Positions 51,735 through 63,090 are shown, numbered from the stretch's first letter. The stretch is 64,000 bases of DNA from Ovis canadensis (GCF_042477335.2 NC_091246.1:15621001-15685000); one strand, 5' to 3'. Program-made: numbers and translations. Notes: generated by a model from the letters alone, not told the origin.

Positions 51735-52440
51735 AGCTAACAATGTCCATCTATTCATTCTTTTGTATTGGGCACTTGATACATTCCAGGTTGTTGGAGG
51801 AGCTAGAGTCACAATAGATGGGATGGTCCCTGTCCTCCCCAAAGACCGAAGGGTGAAAAAGATAAACAAGATAATTAGAGACTGGGAGGAGTGCCATTAA
51901 AGAGAGAAACAAGGCGATGGAATAGAAAGTAATTGTGGGACTTCCCTGGTGGTCCAGTGGTTAAGAATCTGCCTTGCAATGAGGGGACATGGGTTCAGTT
52001 CCTGGTCAGGGAACTAAGATCGCACATGCCAAGGGCCAGCTAAGCCCCTGCTCCACAACTACTGAGCCAGCACACTCAGTAAGATCCCACGTGTCACAAC
52101 TAAGACCCAACAGAGCCAAAATAAATAGTAAATAAATAATATCTTAAAGCTAAAGAAGGTATATATATATATATATATTTTTTTTTAAGAAAAGAAAAAA
52201 GTAATTGCGGGAGTTCATTTGGATGGGTAGCTCTAGAAGCTTCGGAGAAATGTTCATATGAACCAAGAGCTAAAGGATGAGAATGAGCCAGTCTTGCTGA
52301 GAGCATTCCCGGCAGAGAAAGGGAGCATGTGTCAAGGGCTGGAGGCAGTAAAGAGTCCGTAGAGACCTAGATGAAGAAGGAGGCCAATGTGACAGGAATA
52401 TGACTCAGAGAAAAGAGTCTTCCATGGATGTAAATGTCAG
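51735..52440 (-). mobile_element. L2 LINE fragment split by a CHR SINE
   Basis: Antisense L2: 'gggcacttgatacattccagg', 'gatggtccctgtcctcc', then after the SINE 'gagcattcccggcagagaaagg' and 'gaaggaggccaatgtgacagg'. Confidence 0.7.
51937..52197 (+). mobile_element. CHR-2 SINE with (TA)n in its tail
   Basis: 'gggacttccctggtggtcc' head; 'cacaactactgagccagc'; a (TA)n at 52161-52180. Target duplications aaagtaattgtggg and aaagtaattgcggg (from about 51926 and 52198). Confidence 0.93.
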
Positions 52441-53224
52441 TATAGACCTGGATGTGGATGGAGACCATTTGGCTTTGCCTGCCCAACTTCCCACTCCCTT
52501 CTTCCGGCTTCAGAATATCATTTTCCTTTGAATAATTACTCTTCCACTATTCTCATGCCATGAGGTTGGGTGGGTTGACCCTGCTCCCAGCACCAGAAGT
52601 GAGCAGGAAAAGTATGCTTGGATCATGATTCCCTGCCTCCATCTTCTCCGCATCATCCCACCAACTATCCCACCCATCCACCCCACCAGCCTGGACACCA
52701 TGTTACTCAACTAGACCAGTAAACAGAACTTCCACCAGAACTTCTGGTAAAGAGGTAAGCATGAGTTGGGACTGGGGACCATCACATCACATGGAGGACA
52801 TGCCTTAGAATAAACCACCCCAGAGCAGAGCTGAGCTGAGAACAAGCCCTGCAGCTATTGTCTGAGCCCCAGGATCCAGCTGCACCTAAACTTTTCACCT
52901 ATGTGAGTCATTAGATCCATTTTTTTTTTTCTCAACCAAGTTTGAGACAGAGTTTCTCCAACTTACAACTCATGCATGATCCACCCTTACACAGCCATAC
53001 TGACTGCCAGGTGGCAAACTGACCGAGAAGGGGCAAAAGTAGACCCCTCAGAAGGCCATCTGGGCATCAGGAGAGCAGGATCCAAACTTCCAGCCAACAG
53101 CATCCAGATTTTTGGAGCAACTGATTACACTGAAATGTCTGGGCATCTGTATACTGCATCCCGCTCGCAGGTCAGGTTCACCTGATGGATAGAGGCACCC
53201 ACACTTCACGTGGGTTCCCTCCAT
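52441..53224. other. No confident feature
   Basis: About 780 bases. 52460-52720 may be part of an old LTR or DNA element that I cannot name. A T-run at 52919-52931. No coding signature. Confidence 0.35.
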
Positions 53225-53720
53225 CAGCCTGGATCACTCTCATATTCTAGGTCTCAGTTCAAAGGACCCTTTCTCAGACTGGTTTCTACCCAAGGGGACT
53301 CTACCACTTCTTTTTTTTTAAAAAAATATAAATATTTATTTATTTATTTTGGCTGTACCAGGTCTTAGTTGCAGCATGGAAACTCTTAGTTTCAACATGT
53401 GGGAGCTAGTTCCCTGACCAGGGATCGAACCTGGGTCCCCTGCATTGGGAGCACAGAGTCTTTGCTGCTGGACCACCAGGGAAGTCCCCTCACCGGCTCT
53501 TTTCCATCCCATCAATTGGCTCATGGGTTCACAGCATATCGCCATGGTCCATAATTATCTTGCTTATTTATTTGTTTGTCCTTTTGGTCTGTGTCTCCCA
53601 GGGAAATGAAGGCAAGCTTGAGGAAGATAGGGACATGTCTCTTCTATTCAGCTCCCCTAGCTATTGTGTCTCTTGCTCCTAAACACAGTTGGAATACAGC
53701 AGGTGCTCAATAAATACAGT
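53225..53720 (+). mobile_element. L2 LINE 3' end split by a CHR SINE
   Basis: 'ctaggtctcagttcaaagg' before, and 'ctgtgtctcccagggaaatgaagg' with terminal 'gcaggtgctcaataaatac' after, the SINE. Confidence 0.75.
53333..53490 (-). mobile_element. CHR-family SINE, short form
   Basis: (ttta)n start, 'ttggctgtaccaggtcttag', B-box complement 'gaccagggatcgaacctggg', end 'accaccagggaagtcccc'. Confidence 0.92.
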
Positions 53721-54364
53721 TTGTCCACCTTTTGACCCCAGACCTACTCTCCTGACAATTACTCCAAAAAGGCTACTCAAAAGAAATCGTTTAATAGAAA
53801 TACAGATAGTCCTTGCAAACAAAACTGTTTCAAAATCAAGGTCCTTAGGTGGATAGTGCCATAGCCACAAAGTGGTTACTGCAGTCTGAGAGAATTATAA
53901 AGATTTAGAAAAATGCCCTCAAATAATATCAAGTGATAAAGGAAGGACTAAAACATTATCTGGATTGTGCTTTTATTTAAAGACAAACACCTACCTGTAA
54001 TCAAAATCTAAACACACATGGATAAGTACAGGAAGGGAGGGGAGGTACAAAAATAAACAGGTGATGTGGAAGGTGTGTGGATCCAGGTCTTTTTTTTTTT
54101 TTTTTAACAGTACTGCTTATCTCCTTCCAAGTGGCTTTAACAGTAAATGGGCAACACGAAATTGTGCAAAACGACCAGATTCAGAATAAAATAGTGTAAG
54201 ACATGGGGCTGTAGGAATAGTGTCGACCACAAAACTCTTGTGAAGTTTCCATGGGATCCTGGATTTAGAAATACCCAGTACAGATCTGGTATAAATGTTT
54301 GTTCCATAAAATTTAGTAATAAAAGAACTACAATAAAAGCATAATGCTGATAAGCATCATCATC
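53721..54364. other. AT-rich stretch; poly(T) at 54091-54105
   Basis: 53930-54090 may be a degraded L1 3' end, weakly. No gene recognised. Confidence 0.3.
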
Positions 54365-54500
54365 TGAAGGTGGGAGGATGGGCTCCACTCCTACCTGTGT
54401 GACCTTGGGGGAAATATTTAACATCTAGAAGCCTCCATGTCCCCATGTGTAAAAGGAGATGATGACAGTGCCTACCTTGTCCAGTTCTGTTGAAGCTTCC
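54365..54500 (+). mobile_element. MIR SINE
   Basis: 'tacctgtgtgaccttggggg', 'ccatgtccccatgtgtaaaagg'. Confidence 0.8.
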
Positions 54501-55134
54501 TTGGATCTGGCAAGAACTCAGAAGAGATCATCACCATCACTCTGTCAGCACTGAGCAGTAAGAGTCCTGGGCAACAGAGTTTCAACCAGGCTTCTATTAT
54601 TCTGTCCCTTGATCTGGCCGAGGCCCGCAATCCCTTTCTGTTGTTAACTGGGTGCAGAGAAAAAGGCTTCAATGGACACAGACGTGTAGAAAGAAATGAA
54701 TCACTGACCCTTCAAGAGAGGGGATTTTTTTTTATATTATTCCTATGTCACATCAAAAGGGCACTTGACTCTTATAAAATGCTTTGCAATCACTTATTCG
54801 CTGCTCGCTGGGAGTCGAGTGGGGGAAGCCTAAGTCATCTGCCCTCTCTTCTGCAGGCCTGCTGTGCTCCTGAGCTCTGAGATCAGGCGAAGAAGCAGAC
54901 GCTGTCCATGCCCAAGAGGAGCTGTCTCCCAAGGTACAGAGACGCATCAGGAACCACTGAAGGGGCAGGACTGCTTTGCACATGGCCCATCACTGTCTTG
55001 AGAAGCAGACAGAGATCTAATCCATCCCGTGTGCCAACGATTCATCTTCTTAGTGTTGCTTCTAGCTGTCTCTGGCTTTCCCTGTCCTCACCCCAAGCAC
55101 CTTAGAGCAGTCCCTGGGCCTCCCTGACCTCGTT
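54501..55134. other. No recognised feature
   Basis: About 630 bases of unique DNA with one T-run near 54726; nothing coding. Confidence 0.4.
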
Positions 55135-55350
55135 GGAGGAACAGGTTTACAGTCAAACTGCATCTCTATTTAAATTCTAGCTCCGCCTCTTCCTAGCCGT
55201 GACTCTGGGCAAGTTATTTCAACTCCCCAAGGCCGTTCTCTGCTGAGGCTATTACGAGGATTAACTAAGATTTGGGGATGATGCCTAGCACAAGTTCTGG
55301 ACATAGTATGTGTTCAAAAAGTGATAGTTATTAGTAGCAGCGGTAGCAGT
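55135..55350 (+). mobile_element. MIR SINE
   Basis: 'attctagctccgcctcttcctagccgtgac', 'ctctgggcaagttatttc', 'tattacgaggattaac'. Near full length. Confidence 0.9.
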
Positions 55351-55374
55351 AGTACAAAGACGAGAGAGAGAATA

Positions 55375-55450
55375 TCAGAAGCCAGTTAGGAAGTTATTAA
55401 AATAAGAAGACAAAAGAAAGGAAGGGAGAGAAGGGCGGGGGAGGGGGGAA
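55375..55450 (+). repeat. Purine-rich tract
   Basis: A/G-rich sequence ending in a G cluster (55433-55447). Confidence 0.7.
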
Positions 55451-55484
55451 ATGTGACCACAAGCTTCCCCAGCATAAACCAGCC

Positions 55485-55800
55485 GGTCAACCCCCTTCAT
55501 TTACAGGACGAAGTCCATCCTCTTAACACGCCCCATGTGAGGGGCTCCAGGGTCCAACCTGAGCCTCCCTCCCAGGACACCCTCTTGCTGCTCTCAGCAC
55601 TTGGACACTCTGCTCCAGCCACACTGAGCCCCTGGATGCTCTTCCAAAGCATCATGATCTCTCATGGCTGGGCTAGGGGGTCTCATCTCTTGCTCCCTCA
55701 GAGCCTGTGTATTGCCCTCAGGAGACACGTAGACACTAAGCTTTCAGGGGACGCCTAGCTATCAGTCTACCCCACGAGTTCCTTGAGTCCCCTCTTGCAG
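55485..55800 (+). mobile_element. L2 LINE fragment
   Basis: 'actctgctccagccacactg', 'cccacgagttccttgag'; sense L2. Confidence 0.65.
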
Positions 55801-55912
55801 ACTCTCATCTGATTGATTTCCCTCTCCCAAGTTACCTCTCGCTGAGCTCAACCTGCCTTGGATTGAATGGGTTTATGACAAACCGTGCACTGTACAGCAG
55901 AAACAATTCTGG

Positions 55913-56133
55913 GGGCTTCCCTGGCAGCTCAGAGGAAAAGAATCCATCTCCTGCAATGCAGAAGACACCAGAGATGCAGGTTCAATCTCTGGGTTGGGAA
56001 GATCCCTAGAGGAGGAAATGGCAACCCACTCCAGTATTCTTGCCTGGGAAATCCCATGGACAGAGGAGCCTGGCAGGCTATAGTCCATGGGGTCGCAAAG
56101 AGTCGGACATGACTGAGCGACGAAACACACACA
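55913..56133 (+). mobile_element. Bov-tA SINE
   Basis: 'gggcttccctggcagctc' to 'agtcggacatgactgagc' with a CA-rich tail; near consensus. Confidence 0.96.
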
Positions 56134-56159
56134 CAAGGAGAGAGTGAACAATTGTCAAG

Positions 56160-56432
56160 AAGACCCCAGTTTACCTGCTGGGTCGGGAAGACTCCCGGAG
56201 AAGGGATAGGCTACCCACTCCAGTATTCTTGGGCTTCCCTGGTGGCTCAGCTGGTAAAGAATCCACCTGCAATGCAGGAAATCTGGGTTCAGTCCCTGGG
56301 TTGGGAAGATCCTCTGGAGAAGGGAAAGGCTACCCACTCCAGTATTCTGGCCTGGAGAATTCCATGGATTGTATAGTTCATGTGGTAGCAAAGAGTCAGA
56401 CACGACCAATCGACTTTCACTCACTCACTCGA
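56160..56432 (+). mobile_element. Dimeric tRNA-Glu SINE (partial unit + Bov-tA unit)
   Basis: A truncated first unit ends 'ctacccactccagtattctt' (56229) and joins directly to a complete Bov-tA3-like unit 'gggcttccctggtggctc'. The same junction recurs at 56741-57047 and 61814-62130, so it is a defined dimeric family, not two random hits. Confidence 0.88.
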
Positions 56433-56740
56433 TCAAAGGCATTTACCAAGGAGCCTTGTTCCTTACAACCAGGCCCAGCTCTGTCCAACAGGGTGAATCA
56501 GGTCGTCTGCCTTCTACCCTCTTGGGTGCCCGCAAGGAGCACCCACAGGCCTCAAGCCACCACTCTACCCTGTTGATTTTCCTCACCCGAGCTTGAAGGA
56601 AAGCAGAATGAACAGCATGTCTGCACAGGTTAAAGGTCACAATCATGATTTCCCCGTGCTCCAAAGGGCCTTCAACCACTCTTGTCTTTTTCCCAACCAC
56701 TCTGAGGCTCAGGGATGGAGGAAGGGGATGAAAAAGAAGG

Positions 56741-57047
56741 AAAGTGAAAGTCACTCAGTTGTGTCCAACTCTTTGCAACCCAATGGACTATACAGTCCTT
56801 GGAATTATCTAGGCCAGAATAGTGGAGTGAGTAGCCTTTCCCGTCTCCAGGGGATCTTCCCAACCCAGGGATAGAACCCAGGTCTCCCGCATTACAGGTG
56901 GATTCTTTACCAGCTGAGCCACCAGGGAAGCCCAAGAATACTGGAGTGGGTAGCCTATCCCTTCTCTGGAGGATCTTCCCAACCCAGGAATCGAACTGGG
57001 GTCTCCAGCATTGAAGGCGGATTCTTTACCAACTGAGCTATCAGAGA
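56741..57047 (-). mobile_element. Dimeric tRNA-Glu SINE, opposite orientation
   Basis: Antisense copy of the same dimer; junction 'gggaagcccaagaatactgg' near 56935. Short duplication aaagaagga on both sides. Confidence 0.9.
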
Positions 57048-57799
57048 AAGAAGGACCAGATATTAAAGGGGCACTCCTCTGAGAAGCAAAAACACAAGTT
57101 CCAGAGAGTTGGAATCGAAGACCCATGTCCTGAGAATTACACTATCACAAGAATGCTATTCGCTAGCTCATGACATAAAAACAGATTCATTCCCCCAATT
57201 CACATCTTCATTTCTCCCCAGAAATTGATCACAAGTTCAAATCCTTCAGGGCTTGATATGATTATCCCAATCCACCTGCAAAGAAAGATATTTTCCTGAA
57301 GATTAGATTTATTGTTATCTTCTATAAATACAGTGCTTTGCAGATAATGAGGTAGGAGCCAGTTAAAGTACACTAGAACACGTACAGGAGAACTGAAGTT
57401 TATCACCACTGTTCCTGGGCTGGGTCATAAAGCTGAACAGATGCCCAAATGAACGCCAATAATTATTATGCGTAAATGATCATATATGACTATTTCATAC
57501 CTCAATGTGAATGTTTGTTTTTTTTAACTATGTAAAGGACAAGATGTGGCCATTAACATTTCCCACTGTGACCAACTCAGTGGACATATCTATTGAAAGC
57601 AATGCCATATAAACTTAGATTTTCTAAGACAGTTGGAATAAATCTCTCCTTCCCTGACACATCTCAGAAGACTTGAAAATACTGAAACATGTGCGGTTGC
57701 TAAGGTGTTGAGATTCCTATGAGTTTGTGCATATAGAGCAGCCAGAGTGTTTGTCAATTAGAACATGACTCCTCAGAGTCATGCCTCAGAGGCAGCCAC
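57048..57799. other. 0.75 kb AT-rich repeat-free block; possible conserved element 57400-57730
   Basis: Contains 'gccaataattattatgcg' and 'taaatgatcatatatg' (homeobox/POU-like cores). 57765-57782 reads atgactcctcagagtcat, an interrupted AP-1-like inverted repeat. No ORF. Confidence 0.4.
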
Positions 57800-57885
57800 C
57801 CCACCATCCATTGTGTTCCGAGGGGCTGGCATATGGGAGGGAGGCGACAGGTTCGGATGAATGAATGAATGAGTAGGTGGAGTAG
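57800..57885 (+). mobile_element. L2 LINE 3' end (weak)
   Basis: 'gaggggctggcatatggg' followed by (gaat)n 'gatgaatgaatgaatgag'. Confidence 0.45.
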
Positions 57886-58024
57886 ATCATTTCAAACATG
57901 AGCCTGCTTATCTCTAGGATTCACTGTGAAAACATAAAGTTGAATTTTAAAAACATATCCTTTCCTGTCCCTGATCCTAGGGTTGCCCCTATACCCATCG
58001 GTCAAGCATTCACAGTTTAAAGAA

Positions 58025-58103
58025 CATATATTAATTAGGGTGTTTTCAACAGCAAAGGATAAGCCACCAAATTTAAAGTGGCTTAAAGAATTAGAACAAG
58101 TAT
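58025..58103. other. Fragment of an unnamed old repeat
   Basis: 'tattaattagggtgttttcaac' and 'agtggcttaaagaattag' resemble the end of an old LTR-type repeat; perhaps continued at 59220-59590. Family not identified. Confidence 0.3.
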
Positions 58104-58318
58104 GGGCATCCCTGGTGGCTCAGTAGCAAAGAATCCACCCACAGTGCAGGCCACATGGGTTCATTCTCTGGGTTGGGAAGATGCCCTGGAGAAAGAAAAG
58201 GCAGCCTGCTCCAGTACGCTTGCCTGGGAAATCTCATGGATAGAGGAGCCTGGTGAGCTAAAGCCCATGGGATTGCAAAGAGTTGGACAAGACTTACTGA
58301 CTAAATCTCAAATACACC
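58104..58318 (+). mobile_element. Bov-tA SINE
   Basis: 'gggcatccctggtggctc' to 'agttggacaagacttactg'. Confidence 0.94.
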
Positions 58319-58671
58319 AACTGCTGGGGCTTCAAAGGTTGTTACAGAAGAGGCCCTTCCCACCCCCACACACTATTAAGCATGAGTACCCATTAAAGTA
58401 AGTTTTCAGTTTCATTATTCAAAGGCAGAGAATCTTATTGAACTCAGAGTAACCACAGTTACTCAGAGTAACCACACAAGGCAGGTGTAGATCAGAGCAT
58501 GTGTCTTAATGAGGCTCCCCTAAACTTACCGGGCTGTGTCACTGACCTTTCTTATCCGTGGCTTGCGTCACTAGACTAGAGGAATTTACTTCTATGGCTT
58601 CTGTTCCAAGGGAGTATTCAAACCAATCACGAGTGAGTCCATTTCCTCACCTGCAGAAGAAAGCAGAGCGT
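58319..58671. other. No recognised feature
   Basis: About 350 bases. 'actcagagtaaccacagttactcagagtaaccacac' (58444-58479) contains a 16-base direct repeat, actcagagtaaccaca. Confidence 0.4.
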
Positions 58672-58675
58672 GCTT

Positions 58676-58900
58676 GCTGCTGCTGCTGCCAAGTCGCTTC
58701 AGTCGTGTCCGCTCTGTGCTACCCCATAAACGGCAGCCCATCAGGCTCTGCCATCCCTGGGATTCCAGACAAGAACACTGGAGTGGGTTGCCATTTCCTT
58801 CTCCAATGCATGAAAATGAAAAGTGAAAGTGAAGTCACTGAGTTGTGTCCAACTCTCAGCAACCCCACGGACTGCAGCCTACCAGGCTCCTCCGTTCATG
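58676..58900 (-). mobile_element. Bov-A2 SINE
   Basis: Antisense Bov-A2 with (gct)n start and the linker 'gaaaagtgaaagtgaag'. Short duplication gtgctt on both sides. Confidence 0.94.
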
Positions 58901-59012
58901 GTGTGCTTAGGAGTCTTCAAACATCACTCTGCCTTCAGTATCACAGGACACCAGAAAACCCATTTTCTCATATTTTATTTGAGAATTTTGATACAGAATG
59001 CTAGCCCACTGA

Positions 59013-59216
59013 TAAAGACTGATGCTGGGAGGGACTGGGGGAAGGAGGAGAAGGGGACGACAGAGGATGAGATGGCTGGATGGCATCACCGACTCGACGG
59101 ATGTGAGTTTGAGTGAACTCCGGGAGTTGGTGATGGACAGAGAGGCCTGGCGTGCTGTGATTCATGGGGTCGCAAAGATTTAGACACGACTGAGCAACTG
59201 AACTGAACTGAACTGA
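59013..59216 (+). mobile_element. BovB LINE 3' end, 0.2 kb
   Basis: 'aaagactgatgctgggag' to 'ctgaactgaactgaactga'; flanking tgataaa / tgatgacaaa may be the target duplication. Confidence 0.94.
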
Positions 59217-60029
59217 TGACAAACCCATTGTTTCCAATTTAGATAACATGAAGATGAAAGAGGCAGGGGCGAGTTTGAGGTTGATTGGACAACTCCATCA
59301 AGGTTCTAGAATTTTCCATGTCAAATACATCAGCTTTGTTCCCAGACTGACTCCCTCTATGGCCACAAAATGGATGCCACCATTTCAGGCATCACAGGAG
59401 CAGAGAAATATCCAGAGACAGAACAGAGACTTAATCTTCTCGTTTCCCCTTTTGAAGAGCTGAAGAAACATTTCCAGGGAGCCTCCCAGCAGCTCCCCCA
59501 TTATTCTATCCCTTAGGCCATTGTAGCTGATGCATCTGCCCTAAAACCCATTGCTGAACAAGCAAAGGGTGATTATGGTAACTAAGTAAATGAATGACGA
59601 TTCACTTGAGGTAGATACCTTCCACTACCAAACTGAGATTCTGTTAGAAATTTCAGGGAAGTAGGCAAAGTCCAGGAAAGCAATAGGACCTGTACAAAAT
59701 GTTTCCCATGAACCGGGGCCTTTCCGATTTGAAGCTGACTGGGTTCTAGGCATCTCTTCAGGCAGGGAGGCTATGGAAGGGAAGGGCGTGGGCACTTGGG
59801 TCACCCATGTCATCTGCTTCTGGCTCCTCTAAGGGCCTCAGCCGAGTCTGTGGTGGAGGAGTGGAGGGGAGCGCTGGGGTGACAATTTCTGGCAGTGCGG
59901 CCACTGCCAGTGGTTCACCTGCTTATAACACTTCCCCAGGCTTCCGCATCTCACAGGATACGTTAGGAAAAAATGCAGTCAGGGTACAAGAGCAAAGGGA
60001 GCCACTTAATTGGGTACCTCCAGGACACA
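59217..60029. other. No confident feature
   Basis: About 800 bases. 59330-59590 resembles an old LTR-type repeat that I cannot name. Nothing coding. Confidence 0.3.
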
Positions 60030-60225
60030 CGGCATTTTTTTACACACCAAATCATTTAATTCTCACAGTAACTGCCAGTTAAGTTGTCACCAGCATTCTG
60101 TCATAAATGAGGAAGCTGAGGCATGATTAAACAACTGCCAACATCCCACAGCCAGAAAGTGGCAGAGCCAGGCCTCAAGCCGCCGGACTCTAAAACCTGC
60201 AGCCTCTGAATGCAGACGTGTTACC
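60030..60225 (-). mobile_element. MIR SINE
   Basis: 'tttaattctcacagtaactgcc', 'aaatgaggaagctgaggc', 'agaaagtggcagagccagg'. Well preserved. Confidence 0.92.
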
Positions 60226-60473
60226 CTCCAGTGGGGGACAGAGTACCAAGCTGCCAGTGATGAGAAAGAGACACACACAGAAACTGTGAAGTCAGTGTAG
60301 GAACATTGCCAGAAAAGCTGAAGAAAGAGTTAACAATGTTCAGGAACCCAGAGCTGGCATCACATTATGACCCCATAAATTGATCATACACACACAAGGT
60401 CCAAACAAGGCACCCTCCACTCCCAAAGCCACATCCATGGGTCATCACAAGTGGATTTCATAAGACCCCCTAA

Positions 60474-60610
60474 ACCAGTGTCACTCAAAGAATGGTCCAC
60501 GGACCCACGATGGGCCATAAACTATTTGTTTCCAACTCAAGATAGATACAGAAAGGAAAGCGAGTAGAAACCTTTATAATGTTTTGACACAGCTGTGATG
60601 CTGAAGCCTA
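60474..60610 (+). mobile_element. hAT-type (Charlie-like) DNA transposon fragment
   Basis: 'ccagtgtcactcaaagaatggtccacgg' resembles the terminal 'cagtggttctcaaagtgtggtcc' of Charlie elements; subfamily unknown. Confidence 0.55.
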
Positions 60611-60799
60611 TAATTAGGAGACTCTCAAGGAACGGGGTCTGTTTGAGTACTGAACGCAGGCTGCATCTCCCACAGGCTACATTCTAGCACCGGCGTGTGA
60701 TGGATTTTTTAAGTGTTTACCGAAAGTAAATTAATAAATGTTTTTAAAGCCCACTTCTTTACCACAGAGCATTGGAAAAGCGCCGCCCTAATGTTCTCT

Positions 60800-60930
60800 G
60801 GGTAGACATAATTACTCCCATTTTACAGGCGAAAATAATGAGACTCAAAGAGACTGAGTCACTTGCCCAAGGTCAACACCAAGAGGCAGGAAAGACAAAC
60901 TCTCTCACTCAGCCAACAGATGAGAACCAT
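60800..60930 (-). mobile_element. MIR SINE
   Basis: 'tactcccattttacaggcg', 'actgagtcacttgcccaagg'. Confidence 0.85.
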
Positions 60931-61467
60931 GAGATTTCTCAGCTCCTGACAAGAGAAAGAGTATTGGCAAGAGGAGCTGTTTAAAGGTAAAGATGGAGGC
61001 TTATTTAAAAAAAAAAAAATTTCCTCTACCTCTTCCTTTGCTGAAAGTCCAGCTAAGATGCCTCAGGGAAGAACTGTCTATAGAACAAAAGGGAAATGAG
61101 GGTCTTCATTCCTGACAAAGACCAGTCTTTTGCATCCTGATGTGCAGCTGGGCTTACTAATTGTTACTGCACTTCCACAAATCGGGAAGGACTCTTAAAA
61201 ATCCTCCCAGGCTGGCTCTAGAACTCACCAGCCCCATTACGGACCCTAGGACCAAACCAACTGAACCACCCCCCTCCCCAGAACTTGGCCCTTCCTAGAA
61301 TGTTCTACCATGACCTCTTCCTGGTCCCCAATTGGAAAAACTCCGCTCTGCCTGAAAGCATTTTTAGAATAGATTATTGTTAGAGCAACACTCTGGGTTT
61401 CAAGAACTTTAAGAAGCCTTCAAGGTCATCTTCCTTTTTCATATTTTTTAACTATTAATCTTTACAG
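60931..61467. other. No recognised feature; poly(A) at 61007-61019
   Basis: About 540 bases of unique DNA. Confidence 0.4.
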
Positions 61468-61545
61468 ACACTATACTTATTGAAAAAAAATTCATGTAAC
61501 AGGTAAACTTGTGTAGTTCAAACCCGCGTTGGTCAACGATCAAAT
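61468..61545 (-). mobile_element. Tigger-type (mariner) DNA transposon fragment
   Basis: 'gtgtagttcaaacccgcgttggtcaac' resembles the Tigger-family block 'gcagttcaaacccatgttgttcaagg'. Confidence 0.5.
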
Positions 61546-61639
61546 GTACTTGTGTGTGTATATATAATATATTTTTATTTATAGATCAATAAAATAAAAT
61601 CTCTATTTTTATATATATTTGCTCTTGTTAGAAACTCTC
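61546..61639. repeat. AT-rich low-complexity DNA
   Basis: TG/TA repeats and A/T runs. Confidence 0.7.
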
Positions 61640-62185
61640 AATTCCTATTTTCTTGAGTATTTTTATCTTCCATGGATGTTGTTTTTATTTAAGGCTTTTT
61701 TAGCATCTATCAAATTTTCTTAGATTTTTAAAATATTTTTTCTCATGGATTTTTTTTTTAATTAAAGTATAGTTGATGCACAGTGTTTCAGGCATACAGC
61801 AAAGTGATTCAATATTCCCTGATAGCTCAGTCGGTAAAGAATCTGCCTATAATGCAGGAGACCCTGGTTCGATCCCTGGGTTGGGAAGATCCACTGGAGA
61901 AGGGATAGGCTACCCACTCAGTGTTTGGGGGCTTCCCTTGTGGTTCAACTGGTAAAGAATCCACCTGCAATGCAGGAGACCTGGGTTCTATCCCTGGGTT
62001 GGGAAGATCTCCTGGAGGAGGGAAAGGCTACCCACTCCAGTAATCTGGCCTGGAGAATCCCATGGACTGTATAGCCCATGGGGTCACAAAGAGTCAAAGA
62101 TGACTGACAACTTTCACTTCATTTCACTTCATAACATATATATATATATATATATCAGGTTGTTTTTCATTATTCAAGTTCATTT
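61640..62185 (-). mobile_element. L1 LINE fragments split by a dimeric SINE
   Basis: 'tttaattaaagtatagttgatgcac' and 'catacagcaaagtgattcaa' before the SINE; (at)n and 'caggttgtttttcattatt' after it are the antisense L1 3' region. 61640-61740 is less certain. Confidence 0.65.
61814..62130 (+). mobile_element. Dimeric tRNA-Glu SINE inside L1
   Basis: Most complete copy of the dimer: first unit 'attccctgatagctcagtcgg' to 'ctacccactcagtgtttggg', second unit from about 61930 'gcttcccttgtggttcaac'. Tail 'cacttcatttcacttc'. Confidence 0.92.
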
Positions 62186-62784
62186 TAAAAGAGGGTATAT
62201 ATAGTGGGGCTGCTCAGATGTCTCCTAAAGATACCCCAAGACAGGGGCAAAAGTAGAGGATCACACTGGGGACTGGAAAACTCTTGCCACCCAGGTACCT
62301 CTTGCTCCCTCTCTCGTGGAACCCGCCAAGAGAAGGCAGAGTCCCAGGAAACTCTCTTGCACTTATTATCTCAGCTTCTCTCCACCTGTCTGCCCTAGGC
62401 TCCTTTTTCTCCCATGATCCTCTGCTTATCTGTTATTTTCCTGCCAGTCAGAGTCGTCTCCCAGCCTCAACTCTACCTTGTAACTTTGTAAATGCAGTAC
62501 CAGTGCCAACTAGATTCATCTCTATTCCCAAGTCTAACTTCCTGGAAAAGGACTCCGGTTGGCTGAGCACATCTTTGTAAGCTAGGTTGCTAATCAGTGG
62601 TCACCGGCCTGCCTGAGAATCAGCTGTCCTGGGGTCCAAGGTCAGTCTCTGATCTCAACAGCCATCGACAGTAAAGGCCAGGTGTGTGACATGGAAAATG
62701 TCTGCTTCTGTGAAGGAAGCTTTAAGAAGGCAAGCCAACACTGCTAGCACGGTCTGTGTAGGAATGAATGAGAAACAAACACAT
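62186..62784. other. No confident feature
   Basis: 62590-62640 ('cagtggtcaccggcctgcctgagaatc') may be a short MER5-type end. The rest is unassigned. Confidence 0.35.
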
Positions 62785-63090
62785 TCCTGTTCATCCTTCA
62801 GTTCCCAGCTCTGGTGACACCTTCTCTGGGAGGTCTTCCATGATTTCTCCAGGTTGGCTTTTACTCCTTATGTTCCAGCAATTCAGTGCGAATCCCCCTA
62901 TAGGAACACTCTCCTTGTTAACTAGAGACTGCTTTCCTGGAGCTCTGCCTTCTCCACCAGACAATGAGGATTCTAAAGATTTGGCTCATAACCTGTGTTT
63001 CCTCAATGTGTGGCATGGCGTCCGGTGCTGGGTGAAGAAGCAGCTCAATAAATGAGCCGGGAGTGAATGAATAAATGAACACCTGAATCA
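62785..63090 (+). mobile_element. L2 LINE 3' end
   Basis: 'tcatccttcagttcccagctctgg', 'gggaggtcttccatgatttc', and terminal 'agcagctcaataaatgagcc'. Confidence 0.75.
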
